From Gammaproteobacteria bacterium (lineage in GTDB: Bacteria; Pseudomonadota; Gammaproteobacteria; DRLM01): a DNA stretch of 11,592 bases. A model generated the notes under the pieces. That model had not been told where the DNA came from, made no database searches, and worked only from the letters and a program-made list of their open reading frames with translations. The position numbers and the translations under genes are program-made. Of this stretch, positions 1 through 6,773 are shown piece by piece. The stretch is from positions 1 through 11,592 of the forward strand of contig WFXX01000052.1 of NCBI GenBank assembly GCA_015490395.1. The letters run 5' to 3'. Each line of letters begins with the position of its first letter. Within the stretch, counting starts at the first letter, position 1.

Positions 1-2
1 GG

Positions 3-1139
3 CTGGGGGCGCTGGGCTGGGGGGCGGCCGCCGCCGCCTTGGTAGCGCCGTGGTGGTTGGGGGAGGCCGCTGGTTGGCCATGGGATGCCTGGGGCTGGGA
101 CACGGGGTTCTGGCTCCTGGCCTGTGTGGCCCTGGCCGCGGCCGGCGGGCGCCAGCGGGCGCCGGCCGCGGCGGCCGTGGACGCGGCCGCCTCGCCCGCT
201 GCCCTGCCCGTGGCGCCGGCCGGGGAGCTGGCCGCCGAGCGGGCCGCGGAGCTGGAGCGGGACCTGGACCAGATCGCCGGCCTGGTGCGCGATGCCATCG
301 GCCAGCTCACCGAGAGCTTCACCGCGCTCGAGCGCTTGGTGAGCCGCCAGGGCGAGCTGGTGCTCTCGCTCATGCGGGCCGAGGACGAGGCCGGCGGGGG
401 CGGGCCCGGGATGGAGGAGCTCTCCCGGGAGGTGGCTCGGATCCTGGAGCGGCTCATCCAGATGATCGTCGAGACCAGCAAGGCCAGCCTGGAGGGCGTC
501 TACCGCATCGACGCCATGGTGACCGAGTCGGACCAGATCTTCGGCCTGCTCAAGGAGGTGGAGTCCCTGGCGGAGCAGACCAACCTCCTGGCCCTGAACG
601 CGGCCATCGAGGCCGCGCGGGCCGGGGAGCACGGTCGCGGCTTCGCCGTGGTGGCCGACGAGGTGCGCAAGCTCTCCCAGCGCTCCTCGGCCTTCAACGA
701 CCGCATCCGGCAGCAGGTGGACAAGACCCGGGCGGCCATCGCCGGCGTGCGGGGCATCGTCTCCGACATCGCCTCCAAGGACATGAACATCGCCATCGAG
801 GCCAAGGGCGAGGTGGACGGCATGCTCCGGCGCCTGGAGGAGACCGACCGGGCCGTGCGGCGCGGCCTGGAGGAGCTCTCGGCCATCGCCGAGGAGGTGC
901 ACCAGCGCGTGGGCGTGGCCGTGCGCAGCCTCCAGTTCGAGGACCTGGTGACCCAGGCCGCGGGTCACAGCCGCCAGCGCCTAGAGGAGCTCAAGGAGCT
1001 GGCCGCGGCCCTCCGGGAGGCGCCGGATGCCGCCGCCCTGCGCGCGGCCGTGGAGGCCCTGGAGGCCCGCTGGCGGGAGCGCCGGCACCGGGCGGTGCAG
1101 CAGGAGACGCTGGAGGAAGGCTCCGTGGAGCTCTTCTAG
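3..1139 (+). CDS. Methyl-accepting chemotaxis-type transducer, 5'-truncated by window edge
   Basis: This is a membrane chemoreceptor-like signal transducer. The reading frame is open to the left edge with no ATG or GTG before a TTG at 39, so the true start probably lies upstream; residue numbers here count from that TTG. Two hydrophobic stretches (the segment before and around residues 1-8, and about 22-37) suggest a short transmembrane hairpin with almost no periplasmic sensor. An Ala/Pro linker and a long helical coiled coil follow. The conserved hairpin tip lies at about residues 174-215 and includes QTNLLALNAAIEAARAGE and GRGFAVVADEVRKLSQRS, the region that contacts CheA/CheW in this family. 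No HAMP domain is obvious. A later LQFEDLVTQ motif recurs, from memory, in a subset of such receptors. The C-terminus is acidic and ends in VELF. A 92-nt gap separates it from the STAS gene on the same strand. The signalling domain is secure; ligand and pathway are unknown. Confidence 0.9.
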   Translation: MGALGWGAAAAALVAPWWLGEAAGWPWDAWGWDTGFWLLACVALAAAGGRQRAPAAAAVDAAASPAALPVAPAGELAAERAAELERDLDQIAGLVRDAIGQLTESFTALERLVSRQGELVLSLMRAEDEAGGGGPGMEELSREVARILERLIQMIVETSKASLEGVYRIDAMVTESDQIFGLLKEVESLAEQTNLLALNAAIEAARAGEHGRGFAVVADEVRKLSQRSSAFNDRIRQQVDKTRAAIAGVRGIVSDIASKDMNIAIEAKGEVDGMLRRLEETDRAVRRGLEELSAIAEEVHQRVGVAVRSLQFEDLVTQAAGHSRQRLEELKELAAALREAPDAAALRAAVEALEARWRERRHRAVQQETLEEGSVELF

Positions 1140-1218
1140 GGAGCAGGCTCGGGGGGGGCGGCTGCTGCCGCGGGTGGGGAGAGGCGCCTAGGTCTGAGCA
1201 CCGTGTTCGCGGGCGCGA

Positions 1219-1227
1219 GGGAGGAAG
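1219..1227 (+). promoter_or_regulatory. Ribosome binding site of the STAS gene
   Basis: GGGAGGAAG is a strong Shine-Dalgarno sequence. Its GGAGG core ends 7 nt before the ATG at 1232. It fixes the start of the STAS protein inside a longer open frame that is open from position 50. Confidence 0.75.
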
Positions 1228-1231
1228 AGCC

Positions 1232-1534
1232 ATGACGGTACGTGCCGTGCTGAGCGAGGAGGGCAGGACCAAGGTCCTGCGCGTGGAAGGCCGGTTCGAC
1301 TTCAACATGCACCGCGAGTTCCGGGAGGCCTACCAGGACGATCCCCCGGGGCTGGCCTACGAGGTGGACCTGGCCGATGCTGAGTACCTGGACAGCTCGG
1401 CCCTGGGGATGCTGCTGCTGCTTCGCGAGCACGCCGGGGGCGACGGGGCGCGGGTGCGGCTGCGGGGCTGCCGGCCTGCGGTGCGCCGCATCCTGGAGAT
1501 CGCCAACTTCCATGAGCTGTTTGAGATTGCCTGA
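1232..1534 (+). CDS. STAS-domain anti-sigma factor antagonist (HsbA/CrsA-like)
   Basis: This is a 100-residue cytoplasmic protein made of a single STAS domain, the size usual for SpoIIAA/RsbV-type antagonists. The sequence shows the hallmark DSSALG loop; Ser55, directly after Asp54, aligns with the serine phosphorylated in SpoIIAA (Ser58). An N-terminal RFDFNMHREFREAY segment resembles the gammaproteobacterial HsbA/CrsA group as I remember it. In that group the unphosphorylated STAS protein binds an anti-sigma factor, and a partner protein phosphorylates or dephosphorylates it. Here the partner is almost certainly the next gene, which starts 9 nt downstream and carries both a PP2C phosphatase and an RsbW-like kinase. 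The ATG at 1232 is preceded by a strong RBS. The anti-sigma target (FlgM or an RpoS regulator in studied relatives) is not in the window. The STAS call is secure; the HsbA equivalence is inferred from domain context. Confidence 0.92.
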   Translation: MTVRAVLSEEGRTKVLRVEGRFDFNMHREFREAYQDDPPGLAYEVDLADAEYLDSSALGMLLLLREHAGGDGARVRLRGCRPAVRRILEIANFHELFEIA

Positions 1535-1539
1535 GGTGA
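1533..1539 (+). promoter_or_regulatory. RBS deciding the GTG start of the receiver/PP2C/kinase gene
   Basis: GAGGTGA overlaps the TGA stop of the STAS gene and lies 4 nt before the GTG at 1544. It supports that GTG as the start and suggests translational coupling of the two genes. Confidence 0.6.
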
Positions 1540-1543
1540 CGCC

Positions 1544-3280
1544 GTGCCGGGCTACCCCCGCCTTGTCCATGCCGCCCCCTACGAGCGTCAGGCCCCCTGT
1601 CCGGGGGGGCTGCAGGTCCTCATCGCCGACGACGACCCCACCAGCCGGGCCGTGCTGCGCGCCCTGGTGGAGCGACACGGTTGCACGGCGCTGTGCGCCG
1701 CCGACGGGCAGGAGGCGGTGGAGCGCTTCCTTTCCGAGGAGGTGGACCTGGTCCTGCTGGATGTGCACATGCCGCGGCTCGACGGCTACGAGGCCGCGCG
1801 CCGCATCAAGGAGGCTGCCGGCGAGCGCCTGGTCCCGGTGCTGTTCCTGACCGCCCTCACGGGCGAGCGGGAGCTGGTGCGTTGCGTGGAGGCCGGCGGC
1901 GACGATTTTCTCACCAAGCCCTTCAGCCCCACCTTGGTGGAGGCCAAGATCCGGGCCCTGTTGCGCCTGCGGGACCTCTACGAGACCGTGCGCCGCCAGC
2001 GCAACGACCTGGACTACTACCAGCAGCGCATGGAGCAGGAGCAGGCCATGGCCCAGGCCATCTTCGGCGCCCTGGTCTCTGGGGCCTGCCTGGAGGTGCC
2101 CGGGGTGCGGCGTTGGCTGCGCCCCAGCGCCCGCCTCTGCGGGGACGTGGCCCTGGCCTGCCCGACGCCCGACGGTCAGCTCCATGTGCTGGTGGGAGAC
2201 TTCACCGGACATGGCCTCATGGCGGCGGTGGGCACCGTCCCGCTGGCGGAGACCTTCTCCAGCCTGACCCGCGCCGGGGCTCCCCTGGAGCGGGTGCTGG
2301 AGGAGCTCAACCGCCGTCTCCACCGCCTGCTGCCCACGGGCCTGTTCTGCGCCGCGGCGGCCCTGGAGGTGGACCCACGCTACCGCGTGGTGCGGATCTG
2401 GAACGGCGGCTTGCCGGACCTGCTCTTGTGGCGCCCGGGTGGGGTGCTGGAGCGCGCGCCCTCCCAGGGCCTGCCCCTGGGGATCCAGCCTCCGCAGCGC
2501 TTTCGGGCCGCCTTCCGCACCGTGGCCGCCGAGGGTGGGCTGCGCGTGCTGGTGCACACCGACGGCCTCAGTGAGGCCGAGGGCCCGGATGGCAGCCTTT
2601 ATGGGGAGGAGCGCCTGGCGCGCGCCGCGGCGGACGGCGCCGACCCCTTCCAGGCAGTGCTGGAGGATCTCCAGCGCTTCCTGGGCCCCACGGCTGAGGC
2701 CAGCGACGATATGACCTTGGTGGAGGTGGATCCGGCTATCTCATGGCAGGACCGATGCGGCTGCTGCCCCAAGCGCCCGGCGCGGGAGGCCGCCGAGGGC
2801 TGGACCCTCACCCTGGAGCTGGCCGCCGGGGCCTTGCGGCAGGCCGACGATCCGGTAGGGGTGCTCCTGGCCGGCCTGGAGCGCCTCCAGCCCCTGGAGG
2901 AGGAGCACCGCGAGCCCCTGCGCACGGTGCTCGCCGAGCTCTACGCCAACGCCCTGGAGCACGGCGTCCTGGGTCTGGACTCGGCCTGGAAGCGCGACCC
3001 CGAGGGCTTCGCCCGCTACTACGAGGAGCGCGGCCGCCGGCTGCGGGCCCTCACGGCGGGCTGGGTGCGGCTGCGCTGCCGCTTCGAGCCGCGCCCCGGC
3101 GGCGGACGCCTGGTGGCCCTGGTGGAGGACAGCGGCCCCGGCTTCGAGCACGCGCAGGTGCCCGCCTCCGGATCGGGCCAGCTCGCGCACGGGCGCGGGA
3201 TCGCCCTGGTCCAAGGCCTGTGCCGTAGCCTGCGGTATCTCGACCAGGGCAACCGCGCCGAGGCCGTCTATGAATGGTAG
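1544..3280 (+). CDS. Response regulator fused to PP2C phosphatase and RsbW-type kinase (HsbR/CrsR-like)
   Basis: This is a 578-residue cytoplasmic partner-switch protein with three domains. The receiver (about 24-140) has acidic residues 29-31, phosphoacceptor Asp73 in LDVHMP, Thr103 and Lys125. A coiled-coil linker (about 140-175) leads to a SpoIIE-type PP2C phosphatase (about 185-395) with metal-binding motifs GDV (Asp201), GDFTGHG (Asp219), TDG (Asp340) and SDDM (Asp388/389). After a short linker with a C-G-C-C cluster (405-408) comes a GHKL anti-sigma-type kinase (about 418-575). Its N-box has Glu465 and Asn469 in ELYANALEHG, the same spacing as SpoIIAB Glu46/Asn50, then DSGPGF (Asp529) and GRGIALV. 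In P. aeruginosa HsbR and Shewanella CrsR, which share this layout, receiver phosphorylation switches the protein between kinase and phosphatase activity on the STAS partner. That partner is the gene just upstream. The start is GTG with an RBS. The 3' end overlaps the hybrid kinase by 11 nt. Confidence 0.94.
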   Translation: MPGYPRLVHAAPYERQAPCPGGLQVLIADDDPTSRAVLRALVERHGCTALCAADGQEAVERFLSEEVDLVLLDVHMPRLDGYEAARRIKEAAGERLVPVLFLTALTGERELVRCVEAGGDDFLTKPFSPTLVEAKIRALLRLRDLYETVRRQRNDLDYYQQRMEQEQAMAQAIFGALVSGACLEVPGVRRWLRPSARLCGDVALACPTPDGQLHVLVGDFTGHGLMAAVGTVPLAETFSSLTRAGAPLERVLEELNRRLHRLLPTGLFCAAAALEVDPRYRVVRIWNGGLPDLLLWRPGGVLERAPSQGLPLGIQPPQRFRAAFRTVAAEGGLRVLVHTDGLSEAEGPDGSLYGEERLARAAADGADPFQAVLEDLQRFLGPTAEASDDMTLVEVDPAISWQDRCGCCPKRPAREAAEGWTLTLELAAGALRQADDPVGVLLAGLERLQPLEEEHREPLRTVLAELYANALEHGVLGLDSAWKRDPEGFARYYEERGRRLRALTAGWVRLRCRFEPRPGGGRLVALVEDSGPGFEHAQVPASGSGQLAHGRGIALVQGLCRSLRYLDQGNRAEAVYEW

Positions 3281-5663
3281 GCACCTTCCCGAGCCGATCC
3301 CGGAAGGGGCTTGTCGTCTCGGGCTGGACCGGCATGCGGCCGTCTGCCTCCTGGACGGGCGCTTCCGCATCCGCTCGGTGAACGAGCGCTTCTGCCTGAG
3401 GCTGGGGCTGCGCCCCCAGGAGCTGCTGGGCCGGCGCGCGCCGGTGCTCCTGGACGAGCAGGTGGGCCAGGACTGGCCCTTCTACCGGGACATCCTCCAG
3501 ATCCTGCGCCAGGGGCAGACCTGGCGGGGTGAGATGGCCAGCCGCCACCGCGACGGCAGCCTGTGCTATGCCGACACCACCATCGTCCCCCTGGGCGGAT
3601 GCGGCCGGGAGCGGCGCTACCTGGTGGTCCAGACGGACGTCACCGAGCACCGGCTCGCCGAGCAGGACCTCATCCGCACCCGGGCCCGGCTGCGCCAGCT
3701 CATCGACTGCACCCCGGCGGTGATCTACTCCGCGGTCCCCAGCGGCGACTACGTCATCACCTTCATCAGCGGCAACGTGCGTCGGATGCTGGGCTTCGCC
3801 CCGGTGGAGGTGGTGGGCCGGCAGGACTTCTGGTTCGAGCGCGTGCACCCGGAGGACCGGCCCCGGGTCTTCGGCCCCTTGGGCCAGCTCTTCGTGCGCG
3901 GCCACCACGAGCACGAGTACCGCATCCGCGGCAAGGACGGCCGCTACCGCTGGGTCCACGACCGGCTGCACCTGCTGCGCAACGCCCACGACCGTCCCCA
4001 GGAGATCGTGGGGGTGCTCTGGGACATCACCGAGCGCAAGCGCGCCGAGCGCGAGCTCCAGGAGGCCCGCGATGCGGCCTTGAGCGCCGTGCAGGCCAAG
4101 GATCGCTTTATCGCCGACATGAGCCATGACCTGCGCACCCCCATGAACGGGGTGCTGGGCATGCTGGAGCTGCTCCAGGCCACGCCCCTGGACGAGCGCC
4201 AGCGTGAGTACGTGGAGCTGGCCTACCGCTCCGGCCAGGGGCTGCTGCAGCTCTTCAACGACATCCTGGACCTGTCCCGCAGCGGCCTGGGCAAGCTGCA
4301 GCTCGAGTGCGCCGACTTCGACCTGCGGGCCGCCCTGCGCAGCGTGGTGGACCTGCTGGGGGCCAGGCTGCTCGCCAAGGGCCTGGAGATGCGCCTGGAG
4401 GTGGCCGACGACGTGCCCCGCTGGGTGCGGGGCGACGTCACCCGGCTGCGCCAGGTCCTGGGCAACCTCCTCGGCAACGCCATCAAGTACACCGACCGCG
4501 GCCATGTGGCGCTGCGCGCGGCCCTGGTCGGCCGGGAGGAGAAGGCGCTGCGCCTGCGCTTCGAGGTGGAGGACACCGGCATCGGCATCCCCTCCGAGGA
4601 GCAGGCACGCATCTTCGAGCCCTTCGCCCGGGTGGACGATCCCCGCTCCCGCGCCCGGGGCGGCGCCGGCCTGGGCCTGGCCATCTGCCGCCAGTGCGTG
4701 GAGCTCATGGGCGGCGAGATCGGCGTCCGCTCCAGGCCCGGCGAGGGGAGCCTGTTCTGGTTCACCGTGCGCCTGGAGCCGGCTGCCGCCCGGGCTGCGC
4801 CGCGGCGGCCCGCCGCCGCGGCCGAAGGATGTGGTCACCGGCCGGCGCGGGTGCTGGTGGTGGAGGACAACCTGGTCAACCAGAAGGTGGTGCTGGGGAT
4901 GCTGGAGCGCCTCGGCTGCCGGACCGCTGCGGTGGGCACGGGGGCAGAGGCCCTGGAGGCCTTGGCCCGCGGTGGCTGGGAGCTGGTCTTCCTGGACTGC
5001 CAGCTCCCCGACCTCAGCGGCCACGAGGTGACCCGTCGCCTGCGGGAGATGGAGCGACGCGAGGGCCGGGACCCGTTGCCTGTGATCGCCGTCACCGCCC
5101 AGGCCGGCGAGGTCGAGCGCGCCCGCTGCCTGGAGGCCGGCATGGACGACCACCTGGCCAAGCCCCTGACCCTCGCCGCTGTGGAGGAGATGCTGCGTCG
5201 CTGGGCGCCGGCCACCCACCCCTCCCCTCCGCAGGAGGGGAAGGAGCCATCCCCTCATGCCTCGTCCCTTCCTCAGCGAGGCAGGGACGGGGTAGGCGGG
5301 AACGGGGAGCCGCCCGCTGCCGCCCCCCTGGACCCAGCCGCGGTCGCGGCCCTCCAGGAGGCTCTGGGCGATGCCGCCCAGGCGGTCTTCGACGCCTTCG
5401 CCGAGGATGCCCCCCGGCGCTGGGAGGCCATCGCCGAGGCGGCCGGGCGCGGTGATGCCGAAGGGCTGCGGCGGGCCGCCCACGCCCTGAAGGGGGCCGC
5501 GGGGAACGTGGGCGCCCTGGTCCTCGCCGGCATCTGCCGGGAGCTGGAGGGCCGGGGGCGAGAGGGCTGGCTGGAGGGCCTGGACGCCCTGCTCGCCCGG
5601 GGCGAGGCCGAGCTGCAGCAGGTCTTGGAGGCCTTGCCCCGGACGGTGCCCGGCACGGCCTGA
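3270..5663 (+). CDS. Unorthodox hybrid histidine kinase, PAS-PAS-HisKA-HATPase-REC-HPt
   Basis: This is a 797-residue sensor kinase with no membrane segment, so it should sense a cytoplasmic cue. PAS1 spans about 20-130. PAS2 (about 140-260) carries an HPEDR motif and ends in WDITERKRAE. The dimerisation domain has the H-box SHDLRTP with His286. The ATPase domain shows the N-box NLLGNAIKYT (about 398-407), VEDTGIGIP (about 433) and GGAGLGLAI (about 464). The receiver (about 526-645) has Asp576 in LDCQLPD and Lys631. A C-terminal HPt domain (about 700-790) has phosphotransfer His738 in AAHALKGAAGN. All residues for a His286-Asp576-His738 relay are present. The likely final acceptor is Asp73 of the preceding gene, which this one overlaps (ATGAATGGTAG), implying coupled translation. 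A second in-frame start is not needed. The REC-HPt linker (about 649-680) is encoded by a palindromic repeat described separately. Domain calls are secure; the sensed signal is unknown. Confidence 0.95.
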   Translation: MNGRHLPEPIPEGACRLGLDRHAAVCLLDGRFRIRSVNERFCLRLGLRPQELLGRRAPVLLDEQVGQDWPFYRDILQILRQGQTWRGEMASRHRDGSLCYADTTIVPLGGCGRERRYLVVQTDVTEHRLAEQDLIRTRARLRQLIDCTPAVIYSAVPSGDYVITFISGNVRRMLGFAPVEVVGRQDFWFERVHPEDRPRVFGPLGQLFVRGHHEHEYRIRGKDGRYRWVHDRLHLLRNAHDRPQEIVGVLWDITERKRAERELQEARDAALSAVQAKDRFIADMSHDLRTPMNGVLGMLELLQATPLDERQREYVELAYRSGQGLLQLFNDILDLSRSGLGKLQLECADFDLRAALRSVVDLLGARLLAKGLEMRLEVADDVPRWVRGDVTRLRQVLGNLLGNAIKYTDRGHVALRAALVGREEKALRLRFEVEDTGIGIPSEEQARIFEPFARVDDPRSRARGGAGLGLAICRQCVELMGGEIGVRSRPGEGSLFWFTVRLEPAAARAAPRRPAAAAEGCGHRPARVLVVEDNLVNQKVVLGMLERLGCRTAAVGTGAEALEALARGGWELVFLDCQLPDLSGHEVTRRLREMERREGRDPLPVIAVTAQAGEVERARCLEAGMDDHLAKPLTLAAVEEMLRRWAPATHPSPPQEGKEPSPHASSLPQRGRDGVGGNGEPPAAAPLDPAAVAALQEALGDAAQAVFDAFAEDAPRRWEAIAEAAGRGDAEGLRRAAHALKGAAGNVGALVLAGICRELEGRGREGWLEGLDALLARGEAELQQVLEALPRTVPGTA
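5215..5300 (+). repeat. REP-like inverted palindrome doublet inside the hybrid kinase gene
   Basis: Two hairpin-forming units lie head to head. The first is TCCCCTCC-GCA-GGAGGGGA at 5223-5241, an 8-bp perfect stem. The second spans 5263-5289: CGTCCCT then CCTC, loop AGC, GAGG then AGGGACG, with one mismatch. The reverse complement of the second unit with its flanks resembles the first unit with its flanks (shared pattern ACCCC, TCCC, CTC, GC, GAGG, GGGA). They therefore look like two copies of one palindrome in opposite orientation, as in REP/BIME elements. The whole element is translated without a stop into a Pro/Gly/Arg/Ser-rich linker between the receiver and HPt domains. It could be a mobile REP-type insertion; whether it repeats in the genome cannot be seen here. 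Confidence 0.5.
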
Positions 5664-5705
5664 GGGTCGCGAGCCCCAGGGGCCCGACCCAGGACCGTCC
5701 TTTTT
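5641..5705 (+). terminator. Probable intrinsic terminator of the signalling operon
   Basis: GGACGGT at 5641-5647, inside the last codons of the kinase gene, pairs perfectly with ACCGTCC at 5694-5700, which runs straight into TTTTT at 5701-5705. Within it is a second stem, GGGTCG (5664-5669) with CGACCC (5685-5690), enclosing a small GCC/GGC stem. The long loop makes the outer stem unusual, but stem plus T-run lying between convergent genes fits termination of the + strand operon. No T-run serves the converging minus-strand operon. Confidence 0.55.
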
Positions 5706-5725
5706 CGGCTGCCCCCAGACCCCTC

Positions 5726-6733
5726 TCAGACGCCGTAGTAGTCCCGGTACCAGGCCACGAAGCGCCGGATGCCCTCCTCGATGGGGGTATCGGGCCGGAA
5801 GCCCACGTCCCGGGTGAGGTCCTCCACGTCGGCGCAGGTGGCCTCCACGTCCCCGGGCTGCATGGGGAGCATGCGCTTCTCGGCCTTGCGGCCCAGGCAG
5901 TGCTCCAGGATCTCGATGAAGCGCAGCAGCTCCACCGGCGTGTGGTTGCCGATGTTGTAGATCCGGTAGGGGGCGGCGCTGGTGGCCGGATCCGGGTCCT
6001 CGGCGCGCCAGGCCGGGTCCGGGGCGGGCAGGCGGTCCAGGGTGCGCACCACGCCCTCGACGATGTCGTCGATGTACGTGAAGTCCCGCTTGTGGCGCCC
6101 GTGGTGGTAGACCTCGATGGGCTCGCCGGCCAGGATGGCCCGGGTGAACTTGAACAGGGCCATGTCCGGCCGCCCCCAGGGCCCGTAGACGGTGAAGAAG
6201 CGCAGCCCCGTGGTGGGCAGGCCGTAGAGGTGGCTGTAGGCGTGGGCCATGAGCTCGTTGGCCTTCTTGGTGGCCGCATAGAGGCTCAGGGGATGATCCA
6301 CGTTGTGGTGCACCGAGAAGGGCAAGCGGGCGTTGGCCCCGTAGACCGAGCTGGTGGAGGCGTAGACCAGATGCTCCACCTCCTGGTGCCGGCAAGCCTC
6401 CAGCACGTTGAGGAAGCCCACCAGGTTGGCGTCGGCGTAGGCGTGGGGGTGGGTCAGGGAATGGCGCACCCCCGCCTGGGCCGCCAAGTGCACCACGCGC
6501 TCTGGCCGGTGGCGGCGGAAGGCCTCCGCCAGGGCCTCCCGGTCGGCCACGTCCAGGCGCAGGAAGGTGAAGCCGCGATAAGGCTTGGCCCGCTCCAGCC
6601 GGGCCTCCTTGAGGGAGACGTCGTAGTAGTCGTTGAGATTGTCCAGGCCGATGACCTCGTCGCCCCGCTCCAGCAGGGCGAGGCTGACGGCGTTGCCGAT
6701 GAAGCCGGCCGCCCCCGTGACCAGGATCCTCAT
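5726..6733 (-). CDS. NAD-dependent epimerase, probable UDP-glucuronate 4-epimerase
   Basis: This 335-residue extended short-chain dehydrogenase probably interconverts UDP-glucuronate and UDP-galacturonate in the cytoplasm. The N-terminal Rossmann motif TGAAGFIG (6-13) binds NAD. DNLNDYYDVSLKEARL (about 31-46) is typical of the UDP-GlcA 4-epimerase (CapI/LspL-like) branch. The catalytic set is Ser/Thr around 126-128 in ASTSSVYG, with Tyr152 and Lys156 in YAATKK. RFFTVYGPWGRPDMA and a DFTYIDD segment are further family features. The length is normal. It is the last gene of a minus-strand run after ugd and tviB, 40 nt below tviB, which fits use of the UDP-GlcA made by ugd. The ATG places the Rossmann motif right at the N-terminus; the RBS is weak. 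UDP-glucose or UDP-HexNAc 4-epimerase activity is the main alternative. Confidence 0.9.
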   Translation of the reverse strand: MRILVTGAAGFIGNAVSLALLERGDEVIGLDNLNDYYDVSLKEARLERAKPYRGFTFLRLDVADREALAEAFRRHRPERVVHLAAQAGVRHSLTHPHAYADANLVGFLNVLEACRHQEVEHLVYASTSSVYGANARLPFSVHHNVDHPLSLYAATKKANELMAHAYSHLYGLPTTGLRFFTVYGPWGRPDMALFKFTRAILAGEPIEVYHHGRHKRDFTYIDDIVEGVVRTLDRLPAPDPAWRAEDPDPATSAAPYRIYNIGNHTPVELLRFIEILEHCLGRKAEKRMLPMQPGDVEATCADVEDLTRDVGFRPDTPIEEGIRRFVAWYRDYYGV

Positions 6734-6773
6734 GGCCCCGGGATCCCCATGCGTGCCGCTCCGGCCGTTCCCC

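Noticed and set aside
1136..2557. A 473-codon minus-strand open frame opposite the STAS and receiver/PP2C genes
   Set aside because: Its composition (His, Gln, Gly, Ala) is typical of antisense frames in GC-rich DNA, and the + strand genes have clear motifs.
3051..6395. A 1114-codon minus-strand open frame opposite the hybrid kinase
   Set aside because: It is a GC-driven shadow: it lies opposite strongly conserved kinase and HPt coding sequence, reads as low-complexity Gly/Pro/Ala/His/Arg protein and carries no recognisable domain.
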